Positions 1 through 5,385 of a stretch of 6,507 nucleotides of DNA are shown here, one piece after another (the first letter of the stretch is position 1; the number at the start of each line of letters is the position of its first letter). Below the pieces are notes generated by a model that saw only the letters and a list, made by a program, of their open reading frames with translations, was not told the DNA's origin and ran no database searches. A program made the position numbers and the translations under genes. The DNA is from a bacterium (lineage in GTDB: Bacteria; UBP18; UBA7526), in the NCBI GenBank assembly GCA_018903055.1, contig JAHIPW010000143.1, positions 1 to 6,507 on the forward strand, in the 5' to 3' direction.

Positions 1-1466
1 CCCTCTAAATCTGCAATAGTTCGGGAGACTTTCAGTATCCTATCGTAGGCTCTTGCAGAGAGGCCTAACTGGGTGATGGCCAATTTAATGAGGTCCTGGG
101 ATTCGGTTGTTATCTTGCAGAACTCCTTAATCTCTTTAGTCTCCATATGGGCATTGCAGAATATTCCCTTCTGGCCCTGGAACCTCTTCTGTTGAATGAC
201 CCTTGCCCTGTTTACCCTCTTCCTTATCACTTCTGATCTCTCTCCCGTCTCCTGAGAGGCAAGATCCTTATACTTCACCCGGGGAACTTCTAAGTGGATA
301 TCAATCCTATCCAGTAATGGTCCGGATATTCTTGATCTATACTTCTGAATTTTGGGAGGAGTGCAGGTGCACTCATTCACCGGGTCACCGAAAAAACCAC
401 AGGGGCAGGGGTTCATAGCGCAAGTGAGCATAAACTGCGCCGGATAAGATAAAGAGGTAACCGCCCGGGATATGGTGACCGCCCCATCCTCTAATGGCTG
501 GCGCAGGACCTCTAAGACATTTCTCTTAAACTCTGGCAACTCATCTAAGAATAGAACTCCATGATGGGCAAGGCTCACCTCCCCTGGCCGGGGAATCCTC
601 CCCCCTCCTATTAAGGCGATATCTGATGCCGTATGATGGGGACTTCTGAAGGGACGAATGGCAATGAGCGCTGTCTGGGGAGGAACGAGGCCGGCGATAG
701 AGTGAATCTTTGTTGTCTCTAACGCCTCCTCTAAAGTTAAATCGGGAAGGATGGTAGGGAGTCTACGAGAAAGCATGGTTTTTCCCGATCCCGGAGGACC
801 GATCATGATTACATTGTGCCCTCCGGCTGCTGCTACTTCTAAGGCTCTTTTGGCATGTTCCTGCCCCTTGACATCCGTAAAGTCTACCTTATATTCTCTC
901 CCTTTTTCAAAGACCCCTTCCAGGTCTAACGAAAAGGGCTCGATCTCTATCTTCCCCGTTAAGAAATCAACTGTCCGGGAGAGGTTTTCCACGGGATAAA
1001 CATTCAGACCCTTTACTACCGCTGCCTCTGCTCTGTTATCCAGAGGTAGGATAATTCCCTCCCTTCCCTCTTTCTGCGCAGCCAGGGCAATGGGTAGGGC
1101 ACCAGGGATGGAGCGCACTCCTCCATCCAGGGATAACTCCCCCAAAATAACGTATTTCTTAAATTCCGCCTTCTCTATCTGACCGGTGGCTGCCAAGATC
1201 CCTAAAGCGATAGGCAGATCGAATAAAGAGCCTTCTTTCTTAACGTCTGCTGGGGCGAGATTGACAGTAATTCTCTTTGTCGGAAATTTAAAGTCCGAGT
1301 TCTTTATGGCTGCCTTAACCCTATCCTTGGACTCCTTTACCGCCACATCGGGCAGGCCCACGGTATTGAAAGAGGGAAGACCCTTGGCGATATCTACCTC
1401 CACCTCTACAGAATAGGCATCTATTCCCAGTACCGCACTGCTATAGACCTTGGCTAAAGAGATCAA
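1..1466 (-). CDS. comM: ComM/YifB family Mg-chelatase-like AAA+ ATPase (3' end cut by window)
   Basis: Members of this family are AAA+ ATPases; in naturally competent bacteria ComM acts as a helicase promoting branch migration during integration of incoming DNA. The role here is inferred from family. I translated the whole stretch: it is open for 488 codons with no frameshift and runs off the left edge at a sequence resembling the family C-terminus ([19 protein letters not shown]), so perhaps 20 residues are missing. Visible in order: an N-terminal Lon-like domain (about 15-130, with [10 protein letters not shown] and [11 protein letters not shown]), Walker A GPPGSGKT at 223-230, RPFRSPHHT, Walker B VLFLDE around 304-309, a four-cysteine motif [11 protein letters not shown]...CTC (Cys354, 356, 366, 368), an LLDRIDIH segment, and the C-terminal domain. 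The start is TTG: an in-frame TGA lies two codons upstream and AAAAGGAG sits 6 nt before it. It is the last gene of the run, separated from the preceding gene by a 260-bp repeat-rich spacer. Confidence 0.95.
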   Translation of the reverse strand, partial: MISLAKVYSSAVLGIDAYSVEVEVDIAKGLPSFNTVGLPDVAVKESKDRVKAAIKNSDFKFPTKRITVNLAPADVKKEGSLFDLPIALGILAATGQIEKAEFKKYVILGELSLDGGVRSIPGALPIALAAQKEGREGIILPLDNRAEAAVVKGLNVYPVENLSRTVDFLTGKIEIEPFSLDLEGVFEKGREYKVDFTDVKGQEHAKRALEVAAAGGHNVIMIGPPGSGKTMLSRRLPTILPDLTLEEALETTKIHSIAGLVPPQTALIAIRPFRSPHHTASDIALIGGGRIPRPGEVSLAHHGVLFLDELPEFKRNVLEVLRQPLEDGAVTISRAVTSLSYPAQFMLTCAMNPCPCGFFGDPVNECTCTPPKIQKYRSRISGPLLDRIDIHLEVPRVKYKDLASQETGERSEVIRKRVNRARVIQQKRFQGQKGIFCNAHMETKEIKEFCKITTESQDLIKLAITQLGLSARAYDRILKVSRTIADLE

Positions 1467-1472
1467 CTTTCA

Positions 1473-1480
1473 CTCCTTTT
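1473..1480 (-). promoter_or_regulatory. Ribosome binding site fixing the comM TTG start
   Basis: The minus strand reads AAAAGGAG, then TGAAAG, then TTG. A strong Shine-Dalgarno sequence at 6-nt spacing, with an in-frame TGA between it and the start (1470-1472), makes TTG at 1464-1466 the only reasonable initiation codon. Confidence 0.85.
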
Positions 1481-1514
1481 AGGCTGTTACAAAACTCGTT
1501 CCAACCTTTGATTA

Positions 1515-1586
1515 CACAGATTTTTCCGACGAGTATTTAATCTGTGCCTGCCTGTCCCTGCCCGACGGCAGGCGGGGGCAGACAGG
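1515..1586. repeat. Nested inverted repeats, GC-rich inner hairpin
   Basis: CACAGAT (1515-1521) is repeated inverted as ATCTGTG (1540-1546). Next to it CCTGTC (1551-1556) pairs with GACAGG (1581-1586), enclosing CCTGCC (1557-1562), loop CGAC, GGCAGG (1567-1572). It is strikingly GC-rich compared with its flanks. No coding function is evident. Confidence 0.7.
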
Positions 1587-1599
1587 TAATCTAAATTTT

Positions 1600-1629
1600 T
1601 CAGCCTGAGGCTGATCCGCCTCTGGCGGA
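1600..1629. repeat. Two adjoining 6-bp hairpins with 3-nt loops
   Basis: TCAGCC-TGA-GGCTGA (1600-1614) is followed without a gap by TCCGCC-TCT-GGCGGA (1615-1629). Both are perfect 6-bp stems with 3-nt loops. The same stem and 3-nt-loop design appears in the double hairpin that follows and in the trmD insertion, which suggests a common type of element. Confidence 0.8.
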
Positions 1630-1637
1630 AATCGGTG

Positions 1638-1696
1638 CCCCGAGAAATCCGAAGGATTTCCGGGATTAAGTACCCGCAATTCTTTGAATTGCAGGG
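1638..1696 (+). repeat. Two-hairpin palindromic element, copy 1 (intergenic)
   Basis: The first hairpin is CCCG, a bulged A, GAAATCC, loop GAA, GGATTTC, CGGG (1639-1664). A linker ATTAAGTA follows (1665-1672). The second hairpin is CCC, GCAATTC, loop TTT, GAATTGC, a bulged A, GGG (1673-1696). The minus strand of trmD carries the same design at 5086-5151, with linker ACTAAAGTA, the same TTT loop and the same bulged A in the second hairpin. Stem bases differ between the copies but remain paired, so structure is conserved over sequence. I set the strand to + to mark orientation relative to the trmD copy (minus). Confidence 0.8.
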
Positions 1697-1728
1697 CATA
1701 ATCAAGGGTAGCACTTTTGTGATGCCCT
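1693..1728. repeat. Inverted repeat overlapping the stop of the exported-protein gene
   Basis: AGGGCAT (1693-1699) and ATGCCCT (1722-1728) are exact inverted repeats separated by 22 nt. The distal arm includes the TAG stop region of the upstream gene. In RNA it could form a 7-bp stem just after that gene, but there is no U-run, so a terminator role is not supported. Confidence 0.55.
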
Positions 1729-2239
1729 AGAATTTAATTTCTAATAGAGAGAGGTAGTATTCTTTTTCCTTAACATATACCGAAGGTGCCCCCATAACTA
1801 CTCTCCCCTTTTCAAGGTTAAGGAGGGCGGATCCTTCTCTCACTGGTTTAACAGTATAGATAGTAGCAACAGCGGCGCTTATCGCTGTTGCTGCACCAGC
1901 GAGGGCCGCTGGCTGAGGATCCACGTTAGGATGTTCAACAGCGAAATAGACCGTCAGACCTCCCAGAAGAGCGGTTATTATCCAACCACTTGCTACTACT
2001 TCTTTCTTCTGTTCTCTGGTAGGAAAGGAAGGGCTCCAGGGCCAGGTAGGAGGTAGCTTCACCTCCTCTTTTTTGTATGCCCGGATGACCTCTTCACTAT
2101 AACCCAACTGCCTTATCTGTTCCTCTACGCTTAAAGGCTTTTTTTCCTCTTCTGGCGCTTCAGCATAAAGAAGTGAACTACTCATTAGCATGATGAGAGA
2201 GAGTGTTAGCACTAAGCCTTTTTTTAATCTTTTATCCAT
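1727..2239 (-). CDS. Unrecognised exported protein with two predicted membrane segments
   Basis: I do not recognise a family for this 170-residue protein. The N-terminus is a clear signal peptide: a basic start MDKRLKK, a hydrophobic core (about 8-24) and an LYAEA region allowing signal peptidase I cleavage after Ala26 or Ala28. There is no lipobox cysteine. The mature part starts with an acidic/charged stretch (29-61) and a Pro/Trp-rich patch PPTWPWSPSFP (63-73). Two hydrophobic segments follow (about 81-101 and 110-130, the second rich in Ala), joined by a short loop EHPNVDPQP, and then a charged tail of about 40 residues. The ATG is preceded by a near-perfect AAGGAGG, and the start lies 15 bp after the yraN stop, so it is probably co-transcribed with and translationally coupled to yraN. 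Location (inferred): periplasmic/outer-face protein anchored in the inner membrane. Function is unknown. Confidence 0.85.
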   Translation of the reverse strand: MDKRLKKGLVLTLSLIMLMSSSLLYAEAPEEEKKPLSVEEQIRQLGYSEEVIRAYKKEEVKLPPTWPWSPSFPTREQKKEVVASGWIITALLGGLTVYFAVEHPNVDPQPAALAGAATAISAAVATIYTVKPVREGSALLNLEKGRVVMGAPSVYVKEKEYYLSLLEIKF

Positions 2240-2254
2240 TTCTTCTCCTCCTTT

Positions 2255-2638
2255 TTAGTAAAGATATCTATCATCTGATTGAAAAGCATCCTTGATGAGC
2301 TCTATTTCTGGTTCATTACCTAGAGAGAAGACAACCGCCACACAATCGAACCGGCAATCGGCATTCCTCAGGCCTTTTGCCTTAAGATAGGAAAGAGCAA
2401 CCCTTATTATCTGCTCCTGCTTTCTTTTATTCACCATCTCTTGGGGAAGAATATAGCTAGTATTGGATAGAGACTTCACCTCAATAAAGACCAGGCAATC
2501 CTTATCCTGAGCAATGATATCTATCTCACCTAAAGGAGTCTTGTAATTTCTCTCTAAGATGCGATATCTCTTTTTCCTCAAAAACTCAAAGGCCGCCTCT
2601 TCTCCTGACTCACCGAGTATCTGTCTCTCTTTGGTCAT
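2255..2638 (-). CDS. yraN: YraN/UPF0102 family protein, restriction-endonuclease-like fold
   Basis: This 127-residue protein matches the UPF0102 family in full length. That family has an endonuclease-like fold and a poorly defined role, often suggested to be in DNA or RNA metabolism. Signature features: GESGEEAAFEFLRKK (9-23), RILERNYKTPLGEIDIIA (26-43) and LVFIEVKS (49-56). Asp40, Glu53 and Lys55 fit the D...ExK nuclease-type active site. A downstream RFDCVAV is also typical. The ATG overlaps the rnhB stop by 4 bp (ATGA), and GGAG lies 7 nt upstream within rnhB, which implies translational coupling. The rnhB-yraN pairing is common across bacteria and supports the assignment. The biochemical activity is not certain. 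Confidence 0.93.
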   Translation of the reverse strand: MTKERQILGESGEEAAFEFLRKKRYRILERNYKTPLGEIDIIAQDKDCLVFIEVKSLSNTSYILPQEMVNKRKQEQIIRVALSYLKAKGLRNADCRFDCVAVVFSLGNEPEIELIKDAFQSDDRYLY

Positions 2639-3234
2639 ATCCTTACTCCAGAAAAAGTCCTTCTGTGAATTCGAGAAGGACCGTTTCTCTTAAGGGCCCT
2701 TATATGTCTTTCTGTTCCATATCCCTTATGCCTATGGAAACCATACTCCGGATGCCTCTTATGACATCTCACCATCAACCTATCCCTGGTAACCTTGGCG
2801 ATAATAGAAGCAGCAGCAATGGAGGCGCTCTTCTCGTCTCCTCTTATTATTGCCTCCTGTGGAATCTCTACTCCTGGGATTTTAAATCCATCCACTAGTA
2901 ATAGATCGGGCCTGGTTCCCAGATGGGAGATGGCCCTCTTCATGGCAAGATGGGTTGCTTTTAAGATATTTATCCCGTCTATCTTTCTCTCCCCCACCCT
3001 ACCTAAACCAATGGCCAGAGCCTTTCTTTTTATCAGGGGATAAAGTTCCTCCCTTTTTTTCGGGGTTAATTTCTTGGAGTCATTTAGGCCTGGAATGCGA
3101 CATTTTGTAGGAAGGATGAGGGCGCAGGCCACTACTGGGCCGGCCAATGAACCCCTTCCTACCTCATCCACCCCAGCAATTAATTGATAACCCTTCTTCT
3201 TCATCCTTCTCTCATATCTTTTCATATCCTTCAT
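2635..3234 (-). CDS. rnhB: Ribonuclease HII
   Basis: RNase HII cleaves the RNA strand of RNA-DNA hybrids and starts removal of single ribonucleotides misincorporated into DNA; it is cytoplasmic and needs divalent metal. The 199-residue protein has the usual length. Conserved blocks: AGVDEVGRGSLAGPVV (20-35) with metal ligands Asp23 and Glu24, GLNDSKKLTPKKRE (49-62), LLLVDGF with Asp115, and RGDEKSASIAAASIIAKVTRD (131-151) with Asp133 as the likely fourth acidic ligand. HPEYGF..HKGYGT and a terminal HRRTF complete the family pattern. The start is uncertain: ATG at 3234 gives the full frame, but ATGs also occur at codons 4 and 11 and no strong ribosome binding site precedes the first. The end overlaps yraN by 4 bp. 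A 186-bp repeat-bearing spacer separates it from lepB. Confidence 0.96.
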   Translation of the reverse strand: MKDMKRYERRMKKKGYQLIAGVDEVGRGSLAGPVVACALILPTKCRIPGLNDSKKLTPKKREELYPLIKRKALAIGLGRVGERKIDGINILKATHLAMKRAISHLGTRPDLLLVDGFKIPGVEIPQEAIIRGDEKSASIAAASIIAKVTRDRLMVRCHKRHPEYGFHRHKGYGTERHIRALKRNGPSRIHRRTFSGVRI

Positions 3235-3254
3235 AAGATATACCCGTTTTTCGT

Positions 3255-3284
3255 CATACGTTGAAGGGTTACGCTACTTGTTTC
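3255..3284 (-). repeat. 30-bp dispersed repeat, copy A1
   Basis: The reverse complement of this segment matches 6181-6210 at 26 of 30 positions by direct comparison. The core shared word is CAACCCTTCAACGTAT, allowing one base difference at its left (GTAACCC here, GCAACCC there). The copies lie in two different spacers about 2.9 kb apart, in inverted orientation. Confidence 0.75.
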
Positions 3285-3288
3285 GTCT
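3267..3288 (+). repeat. 22-bp dispersed repeat, copy B1
   Basis: GGTTACG....CT.GTTTCGTCT matches 6002-6023 in the same orientation at 18 of 22 positions. It overlaps copy A1, so the two repeat families are interleaved here. Confidence 0.55.
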
Positions 3289-3368
3289 TGCGTTGTTCGG
3301 CTGCGTCTTTCCACGAGAAACGTTTGACGATTACCGTAACGAGCTGCGCAACCGATAGACGATAGTAC

Positions 3369-3404
3369 ATCCATTTGCATCCGCTATCATCTGTTTGAAT
3401 CCGT
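3369..3404. repeat. Short direct repeat, 20-bp period
   Basis: Two 16-mers, 3369-3384 and 3389-3404, share the pattern ATC..TTTG.ATCCG and match at 12 of 16 positions. It lies just downstream of lepB. No function is apparent. Confidence 0.45.
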
Positions 3405-3420
3405 GGTTGCTTTTTGAATT

Positions 3421-4056
3421 TTATCTGATGATCCCTATCCGATTGGGTGGCCAGTAGATAAATAATGCCCTTCCCTTGAGATACTTCCTCTCCAGGAATC
3501 CCCAAACCCGAGAATCGCTCGAGTGCTCCCGATTATCTCCCATCATGAAATAGGAATCGGAAGGAACGGTTACCGGTCCATAATGATTGAAGGAGAGATC
3601 TTCTATTGAATGAAAAGCATAGAGTTCATTCAGGGGCTCATCATTTATATAGACCTTTCCTTCCCGAATCTCAAGCACTTCTCCATAAAGTCCGACGAGC
3701 CTTTTAATATAATCCTTATGAGGATCGAGATTTATTCTCTTGAAGGTCAGAATGCGAATGACGGGAGCAATGAGCCTGAGAGAGAGCCTGCAGTAGGGAT
3801 CTCCAGGATAACGAAAGACGATGATGTCCCCTCTCTTGGGATGGCGCTGGAAGACCTTCTTATCCGTAAAGGGGAGGGAGAGCCCATAACTGAACTTACT
3901 GGCAAAGAGCCTATCCCCTATCTTCAGGGTGGGCTCCATGCTGGAAGAGGGGATATGAAAACTCTGAATGACAAAGGTTACAATGATGAGGTAAAGGATG
4001 AAAGCGGTAAGGATTACCTCTATCCACTCTTTTAAGACAGATTTTTTTCTTCTCAT
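3421..4056 (-). CDS. lepB: Signal peptidase I
   Basis: Signal peptidase I is the membrane-bound serine protease that removes signal peptides from exported proteins; the exported protein encoded downstream is a plausible substrate. The 211-residue protein has one N-terminal transmembrane helix (about 11-31). The nucleophile box IPSSSMEPTL follows with Ser39 just before Met40. Then come the RGDIIVFRYP block (75-84), the lysine box DYIKRLVGLYGE with general base Lys118, and box E GDNREHSSDSRVWGF (173-187). All catalytic elements are present. Between FRYPGDP and DYIKR is an extra stretch of about 25 mostly hydrophobic and basic residues (88-113), longer than in many homologues. The start lies 17 bp after rplS; the ribosome binding site is weak (AGAGGCG, rather distant), suggesting dependence on rplS translation. 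Confidence 0.95.
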   Translation of the reverse strand: MRRKKSVLKEWIEVILTAFILYLIIVTFVIQSFHIPSSSMEPTLKIGDRLFASKFSYGLSLPFTDKKVFQRHPKRGDIIVFRYPGDPYCRLSLRLIAPVIRILTFKRINLDPHKDYIKRLVGLYGEVLEIREGKVYINDEPLNELYAFHSIEDLSFNHYGPVTVPSDSYFMMGDNREHSSDSRVWGFLERKYLKGRALFIYWPPNRIGIIR

Positions 4057-4073
4057 CTTTTATTTTTTCGCCT

Positions 4074-4346
4074 CTAACGAGACTTACGCAGATAGTAGAG
4101 CCTGGCCCTTCTTACCCTGCCTCTCTTCCTAACCTCAATCCTATCTATTCCTGGAAAATTGAGGGGAAAGGTTCTCTCCACCCCTACCCCATAGGAGACC
4201 TTCCTCACAGTAAAAGAACCTTGTGGTCCTTTCTTCTTTCTAATTACTATGCCTTCGAAGGCCTGTATCCTTTCCTTATCCTTCTCTTTGATCTTAACAT
4301 ATACTCTGACCGTATCTCCCGGTCTAAACTTTAACTCTTTTTCCAT
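4074..4346 (-). CDS. rplS: Ribosomal protein L19, short form
   Basis: L19 is a 50S subunit protein near the 30S-50S interface. Diagnostic features: [15 protein letters not shown] (7-21), [33 protein letters not shown], and the C-terminal [12 protein letters not shown]. At 90 residues it is shorter than the usual 110-120. It lacks the N-terminal helix that normally precedes FRPGD, and it stops right after LYYLR, without the usual basic GKAARIKE-like tail. The ATG is well supported by AAAAAGGAG about 9 nt upstream. An in-frame TAA lies seven codons upstream, so the protein cannot be longer at the N-terminus. lepB starts 17 bp downstream, leaving no room for a lost tail. Position after trmD is the standard order. 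Confidence 0.94.
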   Translation of the reverse strand: MEKELKFRPGDTVRVYVKIKEKDKERIQAFEGIVIRKKKGPQGSFTVRKVSYGVGVERTFPLNFPGIDRIEVRKRGRVRRARLYYLRKSR

Positions 4347-4384
4347 ACATTTATTCTCCTTTTTTTACCCATTCCCCATTTTCC

Positions 4385-4416
4385 CGTCTCTCCGTCAGTC
4401 CGTCTGTCCGTCGGTC
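4385..4416. repeat. Degenerate tetranucleotide repeat, eight NGTC units
   Basis: On the plus strand the units read CGTC TCTC CGTC AGTC, then CGTC TGTC CGTC GGTC. Every second unit is exactly CGTC, so the pattern is also four copies of an 8-mer. On the transcript strand it is a (GACN)n tract located 39-70 nt before the rplS start. Confidence 0.8.
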
Positions 4417-4453
4417 TGTTGCTCACTTTCCCACTCTCAAGTCTCCGAACTCT

Positions 4454-4480
4454 CCCTCGGGGACCTCGAGTCCCCTCGGG
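4454..4480. repeat. GC-rich hairpin with flanking CCCTCGGG repeats
   Basis: GGGGAC (4459-4464), loop CTCGA, GTCCCC (4470-4475) forms a 6-bp stem. CCCTCGGG occurs at 4454-4461 and again at 4473-4480. It could fold in the mRNA between trmD and rplS, but lacks a U-tract. Confidence 0.55.
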
Positions 4481-4506
4481 ACGAGAGGCGAACTATAAAC
4501 TCCGAA

Positions 4507-5385
4507 CTACTTGCCTTCAATCTCTCTCAACAGTCTCTTATCCTCACTGGATAACTTAATCCCTTGTAATAAATCCGGTCTCTTCTCTAGGGTCATTCTC
4601 AAGGCCTCCTTCCTCCTCCAGCTGGCAATTCTTTTGTGGTCCCCGCTTAAAAGTATCTTAGGGACTCTCATCCCCCGACACTCCTCTGGCCTGGTATAGT
4701 GGGGATAGTCCAGGAGGCCAGAATAGAAGGAATCGCAAATGATAGACTCTTCTTTCCCCAAGACCCCGGGAATGAGGCGCACTAAGGCATCGATGACTAC
4801 CAATGAGGCCAATTCCCCGCCAGTGAGGACATAATCACCGATGGATATTTCATCCGTTACTATTCTCTTCACCCTCTCATCTATCCCTTCATAGTGACCA
4901 CAGATAAATATGAGGTGTTTCTCTTTTGCCATCCTCTTTGCCATCCCCTGATCAAACCTTTTCCCCTGAGGAGTCAATAATATGATACGCTGCAGGTCAC
5001 AAGCCACAGGCTTCAGGCCTTTATCTTTACTTGGAGCTTGAAGCTTGCCCGCCCCGCTTCGCTTGGCGAGGCCGGGGGAGCTTGCACCCTGAAATTTCAA
5101 AGAAATTTCGGGTACTTTAGTCCCTGAAATTGCTCTGCAATTTCTAGGGGGAGCTTGTTTTATGAGCGATTCCACGGCTTCAAAGATGGGTTCCGGCTTC
5201 AAAACCATTCCGGCTCCTCCCCCATAGGAAGCATCGTCTGCTGTCCTATGCTTATTATGGGTAAAGGAGCGGATATTTAGAACATCTATTTTTACTAATC
5301 CTTTCTCCTGGGCCCTTTTCAGTATGCTTTCTTTTAAGGGTCCTTTAACCATATCAGGAAATAGAGTCAGGATGTCGATTCTCAC
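4507..5385 (-). CDS. trmD: tRNA (guanine-N1)-methyltransferase with a 50-residue internal insertion
   Basis: TrmD methylates G37 of tRNAs at N1 using S-adenosylmethionine, which prevents +1 frameshifting; it is a trefoil-knot homodimer. Family blocks present: [33 protein letters not shown] (46-66), [22 protein letters not shown] (160-172), [13 protein letters not shown] (181-193), RLIPGVLG (203-210), [11 protein letters not shown] (223-233) and LLSGDH. Asp50, Arg203 and Asp218 correspond to the catalytic Asp50, Arg154 and Asp169 of the enterobacterial enzyme. Length is 292 instead of about 245. The excess lies between residues about 79 and 131, before RIILLTPQG, and is encoded by hairpin repeats without breaking the frame. 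The GTG start overlaps the rimM stop (GTGA) with GGAG 5 nt upstream, so translation is probably coupled. The flanking core is intact, so I take the gene as functional. Confidence 0.95.
   Translation of the reverse strand: MRIDILTLFPDMVKGPLKESILKRAQEKGLVKIDVLNIRSFTHNKHRTADDASYGGGAGMVLKPEPIFEAVESLIKQAPPRNCRAISGTKVPEISLKFQGASSPGLAKRSGAGKLQAPSKDKGLKPVACDLQRIILLTPQGKRFDQGMAKRMAKEKHLIFICGHYEGIDERVKRIVTDEISIGDYVLTGGELASLVVIDALVRLIPGVLGKEESIICDSFYSGLLDYPHYTRPEECRGMRVPKILLSGDHKRIASWRRKEALRMTLEKRPDLLQGIKLSSEDKRLLREIEGK
4993..5151 (-). mobile_element. In-frame palindromic-repeat insertion within trmD
   Basis: This segment encodes roughly residues 79-131 of TrmD, which have no counterpart in other TrmD proteins that I know. 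Aligning TPQG (Gln140 here) with SPQG (Gln90 in the enterobacterial protein) gives an excess of exactly 50 residues, and Asp50 keeps the same number in both. The DNA consists of the double hairpin, repeated GGAGCTTG words (5033-5040, 5077-5084, 5150-5157), and a GC-rich CGCTTCGCTTGGCGAGG stretch. It is low in family-like protein features (Gly, Ser, Lys, Pro-rich). Boundaries are approximate. No transposase or ORF-borne mobility gene is present, so a non-autonomous element or repeat expansion is inferred. Confidence 0.7.
5074..5157. repeat. 11-bp direct repeats flanking the trmD double hairpin
   Basis: GGGGGAGCTTG occurs perfectly at 5074-5084 and 5147-5157, 73 bp apart, one copy on each side of the double hairpin. 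It could be a target-site duplication or the edges of a tandem unit. The 73-bp spacing is not a multiple of three, so this unit alone would have shifted the frame. Confidence 0.75.
5086..5151 (-). repeat. Two-hairpin palindromic element, copy 2 (inside trmD)
   Basis: On the plus strand: ACCC, a bulged T, GAAATTTC, loop AAA, GAAATTTC, GGGT (5086-5113). A short linker leads to CCC (5122-5124), a bulged T, GAAATTGC, loop TCT, GCAATTTC (5126-5144), then TA and a G-run. Read on the minus strand it aligns with 1638-1696: hairpin, GGGACTAAAGTACCC (against GGGATTAAGTACCC), hairpin with a TTT loop and AGGG. Both stems are 8 bp here and 7 bp in copy 1, with paired base changes. Confidence 0.8.

Larger units (their letters stand above)
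1467..1726. other. 260-bp non-coding spacer built of short hairpins
   Basis: The spacer between the exported-protein gene and comM holds at least six short inverted repeats (listed separately) and no credible gene. An open frame of 75 codons on the minus strand (1487-1714) exists only because the hairpin sequence lacks stops. It has no ribosome binding site that I can see, and its product resembles no family. No U-tract follows any of the hairpins, so I do not call a terminator. The comM ribosome binding site is at the comM end. Confidence 0.8.
3235..3420. other. 186-bp repeat-bearing spacer between lepB and rnhB
   Basis: No gene is supported here. The spacer contains two repeats shared with the khpA-rimM spacer (3255-3284 and 3267-3288, listed separately) and a local 16-bp direct repeat at 20-bp period (3369-3384 and 3389-3404). 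An open minus-strand frame through 3269-3505 overlaps the lepB 3' end in another frame and is not credible as a gene. Confidence 0.75.
4347..4506. other. 160-bp spacer between trmD and rplS with simple repeats
   Basis: Contains the rplS ribosome binding site (AGGAG at 4356-4360), a tetranucleotide repeat, a GC-rich hairpin and two copies of CTCCGAACT (4443-4451 and 4500-4508, the second running into the trmD stop). Regulatory leaders for L19 are known in some Firmicutes, but nothing here matches one that I can recognise. Confidence 0.6.

Noticed and set aside
1-1466. Possible frameshift or pseudogene in comM, since no ATG-initiated frame covers it
   Set aside because: Codon-by-codon reading shows one open frame with all motifs. 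It simply starts with TTG and runs off the window.
1487-1714. 75-codon open frame on the minus strand before comM
   Set aside because: It lies wholly within hairpin repeats, lacks a ribosome binding site and resembles no family. Its translation partly resembles the trmD insert because both come from the same palindromic element.
3269-3505. 78-codon open frame on the minus strand overlapping the 3' end of lepB
   Set aside because: The lepB frame is clearly the coding one (box E and C-terminus intact); the rest of this frame is spacer repeat DNA.
3610-4035. 141-codon open frame on the plus strand opposite lepB
   Set aside because: Antisense shadow of lepB; no ribosome binding site or recognisable domain.
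4454-4480. Rho-independent terminator between trmD and rplS
   Set aside because: The stem is GC-rich but only 6 bp and no U-run follows it on the transcript strand.
4249-4554. 101-codon plus-strand open frame across the rplS-trmD spacer
   Set aside because: Low-complexity Ser/Pro/Leu product read from the NGTC repeat and the antisense of rplS and trmD; not a gene.
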